Below, piece by piece: positions 1 through 11,987 of a DNA stretch of 64,000 nucleotides. The stretch is from positions 1,612,001-1,676,000 of the forward strand of contig OZ017803.1 of the NCBI GenBank assembly GCA_963969395.1, given 5' to 3'. The stretch's first letter is position 1. Each line of letters starts with the position of its first letter. The notes under the pieces were generated by a model. It was not told the origin of the DNA. It was given only the letters and a program-made list of their open reading frames with translations, and ran no database searches. This DNA is from Pseudoscleropodium purum (taxonomy: Eukaryota; Streptophyta; Bryopsida; Hypnales; Brachytheciaceae). The position numbers and the translations under genes were made by a program.

Positions 1-2200
1 TATATGCAAAGTAGAATATCAGACCTCATTTTGGCATAGTAGAATAAAAAATTTCAAAGCATTTTGAACTAAACAAAATTGTAAAATCAAGCCAAATTTA
101 TCTCCAAGAATCCGTTTGATGTTTTGAGCCTCCAATCAAAAGTTATGGACAAATTTCAAAGTGAATGTTTAAAATTATTAAAAAAAAAATGTCCCTTCCA
201 ATCTCTCTCAAATTTGTTCATAATTGGAGGCTTAAAATCTCAAAAAAAATTTTAGAGATGAAAGTTAGCTTCATTTTCCACAAGAACTTAGTTCAAAGTT
301 TTTTGAAAAAAGTAATCTACAATGCCTAAGTGAGGTCTAAAATTCTATTTAAGCCACAATTTCTACTTGTAAAGTATGAGTGGTTGAGCTCTTACTAATC
401 CTCACTCTTTACAAATCCCATATGGATTGTCCTACCTCCTAGTACCACCCCACTTGTATAAAGGCCTAGTGTTTCTTTCTATTTAGACTTCAAGGTCAGT
501 GACATTCAAAGTTTATTTGCAATATATATAGAATTATTTGGAATGTAGTGGTTGATTTTGGCAATTAAAGCTCAATTGTTGTATATATTGAATTAATTTG
601 AATATTATGCTGGATTTTTCAAAGTTACATTTAAAAACTAAGAATCTATTTGAGAAACTTTAATTAATTATTCAAAATGAATTTGTCGGCTGCTGATGTG
701 GCAATCCAATTTGTTTGGTATGTCTACTAGTGATGTGGCAACCTTGCATGCATGGTAGGTTCAGCCTATATGGTAGCTTGCATGGCAAATTATTAAATAA
801 TAATCACAATTTTTGAATTTGACCAAATCAAGATACAAAATCAATATAGAAGTGTTGATTTTTGTCCAAACCAAGATGTCCTAATCAATCGTTTTAACCA
901 ACATATATGAGTTGATTATCGTGTTGGATTTGGCACTATTTTTTCTTGTAGTGATTGTATTGCGAGTTGTTGTCTTTTGCCTTTGCAAGGATGTGCAAGG
1001 TTTAACACCTGGGGTATAATTGTAATGTGTTTTTTGACTTTGGAATTTGTTCAAAACTGTTTTTTTTAACCTTTTGACATAGTATCTGATCCTTTGTTTC
1101 TAGATGGGCTTTTGAGGATAGATATTATACCATGGCTTCTTTTGGATTTATAGGGCATACCATTCTTCACCATATATACTCTTCTATGTTTTAGATTGAG
1201 GTGAACTATGCCCTGATGTGAACTAATAGTTTACAACAATTTGGATTTGTTTGCTAAATAGATTGCCATCCATTGATTCAATTCAAATCTTATAGCTATT
1301 GTTATATATATCTTGCTCTTTCAGGATAATAACCATATATTCTTAGTGGTCTTAAGTGTGTGGTTTCTGAAATTTAGCTTGCGGTACTACAGGATGCTTT
1401 GAGGCTCTTTTGAAATGAAACTATTGTTCAAGTATGAGAAGGGGAGTTAGTGTATTGGCTATGTGGTGTTCCTACTTAGCTAGAGCATTACAAGATGCTC
1501 TAATGCATTTTCCTTTTTCATATGTTTAAAAATTGAGCTCTCTTTATGCACATGTAGAAAGTTTAGAATCTTTCTCTTCATTCATGTTTGTTGTAATAAT
1601 AGATTAATCCAAGTATTTTATTTTATTATATAGGATGTAGAAGAAGACCAAGTCTAAGGCAAAAAAATAGAATAAGAGAGTAGAGAAAAGTTGGTGAGGA
1701 AGATCCAAAATATAAGAATTAAATTATATTGAGTGTTGATATGTTTTGTTGCTTGTATTGAAGATGTTTTTTCTCTTACCTATATCTTTGCTATGTACTA
1801 AATCTAGTGTTAAGTTTGTATACCATTGCATATTAAAAATGTTGTTTGTTCTAAATACCAATGTTCCTCACATTTCATTTTTTCTTTGAAGTAAAGTGTT
1901 AAGTGGCTGAATGACTCCAATATAAATAATGTGTGGATTATTGAATGCAATAGACTTCAACTATTTCAAAGCCTACTTTCATATTCTATATATCTTACAT
2001 TAGGTTAGGTAACCTTAAACCTAACCTAAAATATTTAACACAGGAACTTTGGGAAAATTTCATTTTGAAATTGAAATTCTTATTCAATTATTTACTCATG
2101 AAGTTTTTATTTAATATATTTGTTACTTCTTTCCAAATAATAGTAGGACCATCAATGATTGAATTTTTTTATGTATCTTGTATGTTGGTACTATAGACTA
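1..2200. other. AT-rich intergenic DNA, no gene seen
   Basis: No ORF with protein-like composition, no transposase motif and no terminal repeat was recognised on either strand. The stretch is AT-rich with short A and T runs. Confidence 0.6.
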
Positions 2201-2439
2201 GTTGTAGATTAATCCGGGGCCTAATAGGACTTATCCGGGTGATAGTTAAGTTCGTTCCTAGGGAAGCTTTTTCTAATAGGATTATCTCTAAGTAACTCAA
2301 GGTTTAGCCCTAGCAAATCATTGCAATTTAATACTTTAAAGAAAATATAATTCCTTGATCCTTTTTACTTCTATGTTTTCCTCACATGGTATAACTATTT
2401 CCAAAATTTGGCCCTCCACTCTTAATGGCCACAAAGGTA

Positions 2440-3790
2440 AGAAATGCTCCCAAATTAGATCTTCCTCATCTTTTCTTCTTTGTCTTTCTTTATCTTTTAC
2501 ATTCTTTCTTTCTTCATTTATAGTCTTCTCGGCTTTGTTATCTTTTTATTTCTTCTTTTATTCTTCCGATTCGATATTCAGCTTCCTACTCCCGATTTGG
2601 TTTATAGGATCGTCACAACACTGTCGTAGGATAGTCTAGACTCCTGCTCTCGATTTGGTATTCGGCCTTCTCACAGATCATACCAACTCGGCAAACTCAA
2701 CAGCATTCAAATACTACATGAAATTCCGATTTGGACTTCTCACTAGATATACTACAATGACATTCACAACACTATTTGGATACAACATTAAACACTCCAC
2801 ATAACGATCAACACCAATTCGGCTGAATTACAATTTTATTTAAATTCCGAATTGGTGATTAAATCACCGTTACAGATTTAACATTATTGTCCATCATCTA
2901 AATTCCTAATCTATCTATTAAGCTCTAATCAACTCTCCAATTAGTACATTCCATCATCATAACACTATAATTCCCAACTAGGATTTACAATCTCCACTAC
3001 TTTTACTACGCTCCATTTCCACTTTGCTGCTCACGTCCAAATAATTCAACTTCCACCTACTTGTAATTTCAACACTTAGCACACATCAACTTCCAACTAG
3101 GATATTGTCTCCAACATCCCATTTGCACATCATACTGCCATACACTAGCACGCAACATTCCGACTTGGACACAAACACAGACTCACACTGAGCCAAACTT
3201 GGACCAACACTCACACAACTTCCAATTGGAAATCACACACAAATACAAGCACACGAACACAAGAAAACGAAAACACACACAACCTTCACCGACTGGGACT
3301 CACACTGGACTCTCTCGATAGTGGGTCTTCAAAAATCAACACAAATAGGATCCAGGGAGATGAATATCAACCGCCTCAACCAACTCGGCGGCTTCAACTG
3401 AAGCAACTAACCCTCCAACTTGGCAACACATAACTTTCAACCTACCAACTCGGACTCACCCAACCAGCATCCTAATTGGCTGACAGACCACCAACCCACC
3501 ATTCACCTAAATGTGAATTCCTACCACTCTTAACATACAACTGATTTGACTATACTTCCAACTAGGCAGAACACTCAAAACAAATAATCCATTCTCACCC
3601 AAATTGGATCCTCACTTACAACTAGACATTGATAGGACACAAACAAAAGGATAACAACTTGGGCATAATAAACACCAAAAGCACCCAAATTGGACTCCAA
3701 ACTCAACATTCACATCAAAAAGACCCTCTCTTTACTCAAAATTAACACCAAAAATTGGCAGCTTAAACATCCAACTTGCCTATCTACACC
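2440..3790. repeat. G-poor, pyrimidine then C/A-rich low-complexity tract
   Basis: The first part (about 2455-2570) is T/C-rich and produces a spurious Phe/Ser-rich ORF. From about 2640 to 3790 the plus strand is rich in C and A and poor in G, with recurring short words such as CCAACTNGG and CCGATTTGG. No ORF of interest was found. It may be a decayed satellite or a retroelement leader, but no long terminal repeat or primer-binding site was recognised. Confidence 0.4.
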
Positions 3791-3799
3791 AATAAAGTA

Positions 3800-4781
3800 T
3801 CAATTTGTTGCAGGTGAGAACAAAAGCATACTTGGAAGTGTTAGGAATTGATGGTGGCACATGGAGACAAATAGATATTTTTCTTTGTTTTCAATATGAC
3901 CAAGGATCTATAGTAATATCAAATTTAGATGGAGCTAGTATTTTTAAATTGAGGTTCAACTTTTGAAAAGCAACTTATCATTCATACAAACCATTGTATT
4001 TCATTGTAATGATGAAAACAATTGAATAAGTTTAGGTTTGTATCACATGACTACAATTGTAAATACTTAGGTATTGAATATAAATATATATAATTTTCTA
4101 CTATCATCACTATTAGAAGGTGTCTTGTTAATGATTTGTTGAATGCCATTTTTCCATTTGCATAGAAGATGTTCGAATGAGAAACTTACTTTGATGGTGC
4201 ATTATTTATTACTCTATTTGTACCACTATAGCATTAGCATTGAATGTTTTTTAGTATTATTTTGTATGATAATTCAACACCAAAAGTTCAAGATGTTGGT
4301 ATATCCCATTTTTATGCACTTCTAGAATCATTTCAACATCAAAAGTATATGACAATATGGTAGTGTTGTAGTTACATGTTGCTATTATATTGCTATTTTA
4401 TATCTATTTGAGCATCAAAAATACATTGATGAGTGTCATTTTATTGAAAATATAATTTAATTTTAGTACAATTGTACTGCCATTTTAATATCAAAAGTCA
4501 TTATGTTAGAGTTTTAACAATCTAAAATTGTTACATTTTAGCACCAAATTAGTATAATTGTGGAGTCATTTCATCATTGAAATATATAGTGTACTATAAT
4601 AGTTTACGTTACATGTTGTTATTTCAAAGCACAAATGTTGCCATTTTTATATCAAAATTATCTAGCATTAGTCTTCACCTATTTTCACATCAAAACAATG
4701 TCTAGGCATTTGAGTATTATTTTAGCAATAGAATGATAATCCTTTCTAGAGCCCATCTTGCATTAATTCAGCACCTATTAA
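3800..4781. other. AT-rich intergenic DNA, no gene seen
   Basis: No coding or element signature was recognised. A small ORF at 4143-4325 has no recognisable features and is probably chance. Confidence 0.5.
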
Positions 4782-4789
4782 CATGACAT

Positions 4790-5191
4790 CATGGTTGTCA
4801 TAGTGGACGGAAGTCCAGTTTGCCCGTCCGTCCATCCCGTCTGATGACTATGGTTGTCATAATGGGCGACTTAGGGTCATTGGACAGGACGGACGGATGA
4901 GCAAACCGAACCGGACTGGACAGATGGACGGTCCGGACGGCTTTAATTTTGTAACTTGTGCAATTTTGCGGAATGACACGTCACCTTGTCCGCGCCCTAA
5001 CGATCTCGTCTGCGCCCAGCATGTTCCTTAATCCACATGGCATCCACGTGGCTTATTTTTCCGTTATCAGAAAGTCAATTATGTATTGACTGTATCGGAT
5101 GGGCGGGACCTCTAACGGACGGGTGAACCGGATGTCCGTCCACTATGGCAACCATGCCGATGACCCTAACTTGCCCGTTATGACAACCATG
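4790..5191. mobile_element. hAT-like MITE, 402 bp, with nested ends
   Basis: Terminal inverted repeats begin CATGGTTGTCATA and end TATGACAACCATG, flanked by a perfect 8-bp duplication CATGACAT (4782-4789 and 5192-5199). An 8-bp duplication is typical of hAT elements. A second, inner pair of similar ends lies near 4850 and 5150, as if one element inserted into another or the ends were duplicated. The interior is GC-rich with repeated GTCCGKCC words and has no ORF. Confidence 0.75.
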
Positions 5192-5334
5192 CATGACATG
5201 GCATTGACATTAATCTCCACATTCACTTAACTGTTTGTTGTTTTCAAATCAATATAGCAACCTATTTACATGCCTTGAAGTTCTTAATGGAAGCCTAAAA
5301 AGAAGACATTGAGAAGAATCAAAGAATTAAATGG

Positions 5335-5338
<4 letters not shown>

Positions 5339-5408
<70 letters not shown>
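5339..5408. repeat. (AT)n microsatellite
   Basis: About 70 bp of uninterrupted AT dinucleotide repeat. Confidence 0.95.
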
Positions 5409-5410
<2 letters not shown>

Positions 5411-6289
5411 CACTAAAAAATCATTCTAAAAACCTATAATATATGAATGTTTCATTAAAATGGTGGTATTCCACAAACTTAGCACCTTTAAGTTCAAAAT
5501 ATGCAGTTTGAATTATATATCTATCCTAAATTTTAGAAATTCAAGGTCTAAAATCTACATCAATTCTAGAAAATTAATAGACAAATGACAAAAAAATGGT
5601 ACCAATTCAACAAAATATCTATTAATATTAGTTTTAGGTACTAGAAAGTCATTCTAAAAACCTATAATAAGAGAATTTTTCAAAGGTGTGAACAATCAAG
5701 CCCCTTAGTGATTATTTTCTTGATTATTAAAAAATTTCATTTTTTAATTCTCTTCTTAAAATATCCTTTTAATAATGTTAGTTATTAAACTTCATTATTG
5801 CATTCACGATATTCAACTATTCATGCCTTAAAGTTTGTGATTTACTATTCATATCCATTTGCCATCTAACTATTTTCATGTAGCATATTTCAATGAAATT
5901 CAATTTCTCTATTTGTTGCAAGAATTAAACTCTTTGATTACCTTCAAGAAGTTGAACTAGGACAATAATACTATAATAGCATCATAGATACAAGCATGGA
6001 CATTGCAAACCTTGAATGTGTTTCATTCATGCAAAACGTGCCTTGCTTCAAAATTGGGAGAATTAAATTTTAATAAAAAAGAATCCAATTATGAGATTTT
6101 GATACGTAACATGAAGTGAAAGACAGACAACTAGAAATCAATTTTCTCACTTTTCTGAGACAAGGTGATGGAATTTATTGAAAATCTCAGCTCTAGGTCC
6201 TCATGAGCATAGCAGTCTTTTACCAATACAATAATTTATCAAATTTAAAGTATTCAGTTTTTTTTATTTTCTCAAAACGGTCCCCCCTG
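5409..6289. other. AT-rich intergenic DNA, no gene seen
   Basis: No protein-like ORF or element end was found. Base composition changes sharply near 6290, where the duplicated gene-bearing block begins. Confidence 0.5.
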
Positions 6290-6448
6290 CAAATTATGCA
6301 GCAGTTGCCACCCCGGGGTGAATATGGACCGAACGACCAAGCTCTTCGTCCGCCCCATCGAGTTGGTGAGTGCAGGTACGTACGTCTTCCAAAGCCGCGA
6401 GCATGATCTCCCTTTCCCGATGGGGAAAGAGTCTTGGACAGCTACTCA

Positions 6449-6475
6449 TGCTGACGTCCGTGATGTCGGCAGCGG
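6449..6475 (+). promoter_or_regulatory. Conserved upstream TGACG block, gene A1
   Basis: A short block CATGCTGACGTCCGTGATG lies about 600 bp upstream of the A1 TATA box. Near-identical blocks sit 500-600 bp upstream of the other three peptide genes. TGACG is the core bound by TGA-type bZIP factors in plants. Two TTGACC W-box-like sites follow at 6635-6640 and 6665-6670. Regulation is inferred from conservation only. Confidence 0.4.
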
Positions 6476-7048
6476 GACCTACCAAGGGAGACTTCAATTC
6501 TTCATCAATTAAGCAGCAGTACAGAATTCGTACAGATTTCTTCAGAAATCAATCATGTGCCTCTGACCCAATTGCTTTGTTTATTGGGACACAAATGACA
6601 CGGAATTGCATTCTAAAGGCCGTTTGTGACCCCTTTGACCATCGAATCGTGCGTAACTGTCGAATTGACCAAACACGTACAATTAATTAGTGTCCCGTCG
6701 AGTTGAATCTTCCTTGGAACACCCGTCCAGGTATCCTCCTCTGACTTCCAACCTACCTTGGAGGTAAGTAAGTTCCCCTGCGACCAACTCGAACTAAATA
6801 ACGGCTTCGACTTCCGACGATCGGCACGTCCTATATTTCGCGTTGCCGGTTGCCCTCGACGGCGCAGCGCCGTTATACACGAATGTTCTCCCAGGCCACT
6901 GACTAGCAGATCATTACCCACTTCCTTGGAAGACGATTCGAAGCGGCGTTGGAATGGACCAATCATTCGGTTTGTCAAGATCGATCAGGCATCCGCTGAC
7001 AAAGTCTGCCTATTTGGAACAGAGATCGCTGCAGCATGAATCAGAACT

Positions 7049-7056
7049 TATAAAAG
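7049..7056 (+). promoter_or_regulatory. TATA box, peptide gene A1
   Basis: TATAAAAG about 250 bp upstream of the A1 ATG. The other three paralogues have an equivalent element at the same relative place, followed by a conserved AAGACCATC or AGAGCACC context. Transcription would begin near 7080. Confidence 0.6.
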
Positions 7057-7307
7057 ACCATCGCGCTCTCATTCTGTCACCACAATAGCATCCGAGTGAT
7101 CGACCAACTCAAACCCAAGCTCGACGCGGAAGCCAGTGATATATCGAACTCCCGAACACCCAGAGCAACAATTTGACACTCGAATTGAAGTCAGCTTCAG
7201 ATCCATTCAACCTGCGAACTCAAAGCTCTTGCTATCTGATCCAATCCAACTTTGCAGAGGGGACAGAGTTTGGAATTTTCAGTCCGGGAGCTAATTGCCA
7301 CTACACT

Positions 7308-7469
7308 ATGGCCGTAATGGGCGATGGCAGATCATCTAAGTGGAGGCCTCCGTCGAAGGCTTCTCCCATGGGCGACGGAGGATCGTCCAAGTGGAGGCCT
7401 CCGTCCAAGTCTAGTCCCATGGGGGATGGCGGCTCCTCCAAGTGGAGGCCTCCCTCGAAGCGTCAGTGA
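7308..7469 (+). CDS. GDGG/SKW three-repeat peptide A1 (53 aa)
   Basis: Unrecognised small protein of 53 residues. After M-A-V it is three tandem 17-residue units with the pattern MGDGGSSKWRPPSKxSP; the last unit ends in KRQ. In unit 1 the fourth residue of the motif is Arg (GDGR) instead of Gly. There is no signal peptide, membrane segment or cysteine. The peptide is basic and rich in Gly, Ser, Pro, Lys and Trp, and is likely unstructured. The start is the first ATG after the TATA box, and all four paralogues start at the homologous ATG. Codon differences between units and between paralogues are almost all synonymous, which argues strongly that it is translated. The downstream ATG of unit 1 (MGDG) is a less likely alternative start. 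Function is unknown. Confidence 0.8.
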   Translation: MAVMGDGRSSKWRPPSKASPMGDGGSSKWRPPSKSSPMGDGGSSKWRPPSKRQ

Positions 7470-7599
7470 AACAAGCTCTTTTGAGTTCGTGACAACTGCT
7501 CCTGATCATCGTCGACTGTTACGTTGAAGAAAGCAGCTGACTTGAGGCCTCAGCTCCAAACTCAGAATACGAATTGGTTTGTACAGATTCATTTTAGAT

Positions 7600-7630
7600 G
7601 ACTAGAGTAGTTTCCTCATTCTTTATTCAC
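7600..7630. other. Conserved 3' block of peptide gene A1
   Basis: GACTAGAGTAGTTTCC followed by TTCTTTATTCA, present about 130-520 bp after the stop codon in all four three-repeat genes. It may mark the 3' end region. On the minus strand it reads AATAAAG, so it could equally be a poly(A) signal of an opposite transcript. Confidence 0.4.
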
Positions 7631-7639
7631 ACATTGTGA

Positions 7640-9170
7640 AAACGATTTGACATCAATATTAATACGGCTTTGAAGCTACTCACTTGACACCTTCCACAGC
7701 TGCATGCATATGAAGACCTTCCGTTTCTTGAAAAGCGTACTTGTGCGCCTCGACCAATTGGATCTTGTCTGTCAATGCTGAGCTAGGCTCATTTGTGAAA
7801 ATGTGATATTAATTTGAGTGTGATCATTCCGGTGCGCACATTGAATTCATTCCTACAACAATTTGTATTTATTCAAGAGCAACATCCAAACGTTTCTGAT
7901 AACACGAAACGTGAATCCAATATTAACAGTTCATTTTGAGCCTCCACAACTGTGCACCATGTGATTGCTAAAAGTGTTGCATGATTCCTGAAACGTGCTC
8001 CAAAATTTGCATGCTTGCTGAAAAAAGTTGCTCCAGCATGATCCAAAACGCTGCATGTAGCGGAAAGTATTGGTGAATCACGTTGCAAAACACTGCGGAT
8101 TCGAATACCACGTACCCGACTGGATTGGACGTTCAAATAATTAAAGAGCCATTACCGACCTTCAAATGTGGCACCGCAGTATATTGGGCACAAACTCATT
8201 CGCAATTTGAGTTTTCCTTAGAATTAACGTGCGTTTCTAGTGATACAAGTCAATGTTCAAAGGATAGTCCATTTGCACAAGTTAAGGTTACTTTACAGCT
8301 AGCTTCTAATTGATCAGCAGGAGAAAGACATGGAATTCATTAGATTGCAGACCAGAATGGGATGCTAATTGAATATCAATCCTATTGAAATGAGCTCATT
8401 GAGAAGATGAAAAGCTAGCCCTTGTTCGAGGGTCTAACGATCTGCGCCTGGATGCTACTCCCCCGAAAGGACACATGCAGAACTCTAGGTTGAGCGAAGA
8501 ATTTGTGGAGGCTCCGTCTAGGCCGTTGATGACCCAGCAAAGTCTCGAGAGGCCGAAGTGAGAACAACAAACGTTTCGGAGCACACTTAATTTCCAGTCA
8601 AAGAATAGTATGCCACAAATGGGACTCGAGGGTTCCCGTGCTACATCGATCAATCGCATTTCGTTGTCCCTCCCGGTTGAATCAATTCTGTGGAGCACTG
8701 TTGTCACGTGCGGATTGCAACTGCGGTAATCACGGTCTGCTGAGTACAGAGCGTGCTTTTTAGGCGGGCATAGTGGACAGACGAAAAGCTCCAATGTATG
8801 GTGACCCCGCAATGCCACATCGACCAAAAGGCGACTGACATACTCCTGCAATCGAGGCCTTGCAACCACTGCGAAACAACCTCAAATTCCTTCACAATCC
8901 TTTTCCCCTACTGTAGTATTAATATTCATTCATCGGTCATAGAATTGACAATACTGGTCATTTCAATTCATAGGCTGCACTATTACATAATTAAGGTCTT
9001 CGTCACAAGTCGAGCTAACGTATGCGTAGTAAGTGCTTCTGAATCACACCAAGTTACGAATGTACTCACCACCCCCGGAGTCTTAACAAAGACTTAGAGA
9101 AATCCATTGAGGTTTAATTAATGGCAATAATTAACTGATTTTGCTCATGCTCTTTTTCGCATCACTAGAA
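7640..9170. other. Spacer between peptide genes A1 and B1
   Basis: No convincing gene. The part at about 8780-9080 is well conserved with 17950-18250 in copy 2. Minus-strand reading frames there begin similarly in both copies (VARPRLQEY) but then diverge by frameshifts, so coding is doubtful. It may be a decayed exon or a conserved regulatory block. Confidence 0.4.
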
Positions 9171-9210
9171 CTCATGGTTTTTCTGGAGCGATTCCCAGTC
9201 GACAGGTGCG

Positions 9211-9230
9211 CATGCTGACGCCCGTGATGC
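9211..9230 (+). promoter_or_regulatory. Conserved upstream TGACG block, gene B1
   Basis: CATGCTGACGCCCGTGATGC, about 550 bp upstream of the B1 TATA box and homologous to the block upstream of A1. A TTTTGACC W-box-like site follows at about 9446-9453, next to a conserved AAATATTGGTAATTATCGA segment shared with B2. Confidence 0.4.
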
Positions 9231-9765
9231 TCGCGGCGGGACCCGGCCGAGGTATTCTACTTCAACAGGCAATATGGCAGCAGTACGGAAGTGGGGGCCG
9301 ATTCACCTCATATTCCGGGGGCGGGCTGGGTCGTTGTACTATCCTTTTTGCAATAAAATCTTCCGATCAATAACTCGGAAAATATAAGTGGGGTTCACTT
9401 CAACCCGTGGCGGCAGACTATCCAAGCGTTAACTGCCTCTGACCATTTTGACCAAATATTGGTAATTATCGAATTTTCATCTCCCTTTCCTAGTTTCCTA
9501 CGAAACCGTCGCTGCTCTTCCATGGAGGAAGTCACTTCCGCCGTCAACTAGTACGACTTGTAAGTTTGGGTCGTCATTGGACGACACCTTCCGTGTATTT
9601 GCTCAGCTTCGTCAGCGCCTGTCAGCGCGAATAGGAAATCAGAACATCCACTTTTTTTGAATGCCATTCGAAGCTGCATGCGCTTGATCAACTTTGGTCC
9701 TTCAGGACGTCCGCTGACCGAGTCCGCGTAAATTGAACAGTCTAGATCCTACATGAATTGGAAAG

Positions 9766-9773
9766 TATATAAG
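9766..9773 (+). promoter_or_regulatory. TATA box, peptide gene B1
   Basis: TATATAAG followed by AGCACC, about 310 bp upstream of the B1 ATG and matching the B2 promoter. The downstream leader shares GAATGAACCAAACAGTC with B2. Confidence 0.6.
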
Positions 9774-10081
9774 AGCACCCCGTTTACAGAGAATGAACCA
9801 AACAGTCATTCTTCCACGACAATCTCAGCTCTCCGTGATCCGGTGACACATTTCGATCGAAGAGGCTAGTTGCAGCAATCTGCAAATCGGCCTTTGCTCA
9901 CACCCGCAGTTCAGAAGCGACACACATATTTAGCTTCCAATCGATCTGAGTTGCCTGGCACTCATTAGGTGAATTGGAAGTGAGATCTAGCTGATTGAAG
10001 CTTGCAGAGCCTCCTGCACTTCAAATTTAGAGAGCTTCAGAAGTCTACTGAAGTCCTCAGAGAGCGAGCTAATCAATTGCC

Positions 10082-10243
10082 ATGGCCGTGATGGGCGATG
10101 GGGGATCATCGAAGTGGAGGCCTCCGTCGAAGGCTTCTCCCATGGGCGACGGAGGATCGTCCAAGTGGAGACCTCCGTCCAAGTCTAGTCCCATGGGGGA
10201 TGGCGGCTCCTCCAAGTGGAGACCTCCGTCGAAGCGCCAATGA
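10082..10243 (+). CDS. GDGG/SKW three-repeat peptide B1 (53 aa)
   Basis: Paralogue of A1 with the same length and three 17-residue units; all three units carry the intact GDGGSSKWRPPSK core. The ATG is in a favourable context (GCCATGG). Compared with A1 I count nine differing codons, eight of them synonymous, and one Arg/Gly replacement, while the flanking DNA is much more diverged. Within this gene unit 1 differs from unit 2, and from unit 3, at about six codons each, all synonymous in the 13-residue core. The peptide is basic, has no cysteine or signal peptide, and its function is unknown. I judge this the most canonical member. Confidence 0.85.
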   Translation: MAVMGDGGSSKWRPPSKASPMGDGGSSKWRPPSKSSPMGDGGSSKWRPPSKRQ

Positions 10244-10587
10244 AACTAGCTTGTCAAGGCAAAGTCCTGATTGAGATCATGCATTCAGGACTGTCGGCAC
10301 AGGCAACGAAAGCAAGAATTCCAGCTTCGTTTGAACAACCCGACCAATTCATTCTCTTCCTTGCTTGCGTCAGATTCTCCAATCGAAGAATCCAGTGCAA
10401 TTGAATGCCAAATGAATATAGCAAGCTTCTGCAGGAGAATATGGACTGAACGACGTCTCCAATTCATCGACCTCGATCAACGAATTTCAACGGAGATCTC
10501 GATCATTCCACAAGTTAGAACTCATGAGCTCCTAAGTAGTTCACAATTGTTTTGTACAGATTCATTGGACGGCAATATTACATGAAT

Positions 10588-10618
10588 GAGTAGAGTAGTT
10601 CCAGTTTCTTTATTCATA
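10588..10618. other. Conserved 3' block of peptide gene B1
   Basis: Homologue of the A1 3' block (GAGTAGAGTAGTTCC then TTTCTTTATTCA). Confidence 0.35.
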
Positions 10619-10689
10619 CAATCATCAATTTCAGCCAGGACGTTGCAACAATGATTTGACACAGCTTCGAACTTCGAAGCTGCCCATTT

Positions 10690-11870
10690 ATCAATATATA
10701 CATTAGGCGATTGTTCGGTTGAAAGTTAAGGCCTTGAATTCGATTGAAAACACTTGTCTCGACGTTGCATTGAGCTCACCTGCTGATTGTCTTGCATGAT
10801 ATCGAATGTCTGTCTATAAATTAATTGTGGGCTAACTGCATCTCTGATCAATGTGTTGCATCTAATGTCCGTCTATAATGTCCTTCCAAATATATAGGCA
10901 ATTTCGTTAAAATGGCAGTATTTTGGATGCCATTTAAATGCTGGCAATAGATTCCAAACCACCATTTGTACAATGGTAGTGTTCCGAATGCCATTTGTAT
11001 AGGTGGTTTTTTGGTGTTGTATGTAAGTTTTGAAGAGTGGTTGTGTAGTGGGGCCCACTAATGAAATGTCATTTCAATGGAATGCCATTTCAACAAAATT
11101 CTGCCATTTTAATGAAATTACCCATATATGAAGTTCTGAAGGGGAATTGAAAAATGCCAATTCTTGAAAATTGTGCCATTTTATGTGTTTTATCATTAGT
11201 ACCTTTGCCATTCATGATTCCATAAGAGTCGCAATAAATTTTTCTACCGACTTGTATGGTACCAGGGTACATATAATTCTATTTAAGTCCTTTCCCTATA
11301 TAATTGACATTGGTTTTTTTTAGTTGGCCAACTCAGCAATTTTCAAAGTGTACAATTTGAAACATAAATCTATACTATCTATAGGAACCAACCCATTTTT
11401 GATCCCGTATTTTTGCAATATAGACTACTTTCTATCTATGCAAGTAGAGATGAATATTTATTAGTTATGGTACACTTTCTAGTGCACTTGTGATGCAATA
11501 CAATTGGTTGCAAGACTCTCAATATTACAACTAGCCCTTGGTTGATTTTGCAACCATTCGTTGGTTAGAAATAGGAAGGTTTATATGATCAATATGGATT
11601 GAATAGAATCTTCAACTAAAAAATTTAGGATAATTATATTTTGTGAACTAAAATTTTGAAAAATTATAGAATCCTTCCAAATTCTATTTATATACATGGA
11701 AAAATATCCACACTCAAAAAACCTATGATCCTATGCTTCATGTATTATGCATAATTGCTTGAATAGGTAGAATTAGGTCAGATTCTTTAGTCCTAGTTTT
11801 TTCTTAGCTTTGCATTTAGGTTTATGAATGTCTCAATTTTGAAAATCATCAAGATATCAACTTTGCTTTC
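10690..11870. other. Downstream part of duplication copy 1, no gene
   Basis: Aligns loosely with about 19860-20830 (for example CCGACTTGTATGG at 11248 against CCGACTTGCAATG at 20698). Repeated words such as AATGCCATT occur near 10910-11110. No ORF is supported. Confidence 0.4.
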
Positions 11871-11877
11871 ACTACCT

Positions 11878-11987
11878 GAAGTACAAAATCTAAAGAAATG
11901 AAAAGATGCTAAGCTACCAATTTACTTCCTAAAGTACAAAATCTAAAGAAATGAAAAGATGCTAAGCTACCAGTTTACTTCCTAAAA
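11878..11987. repeat. Two-copy 53-bp tandem repeat
   Basis: AGTACAAAATCTAAAG recurs with a 53-bp period and the two copies are almost identical over their length. Confidence 0.85.

Noticed and set aside
6203..7527. Several overlapping 60-120-codon ORFs around gene A1
   Set aside because: None is conserved in frame with copy 2; the one containing the peptide uses an upstream extension that is not open in the paralogues.
8396..8869. 157-codon minus-strand ORF with Cys pairs
   Set aside because: The homologous ORF in copy 2 (17780-18043) agrees only over its first 30 codons and then diverges by frameshift; the start is GTG, not ATG.
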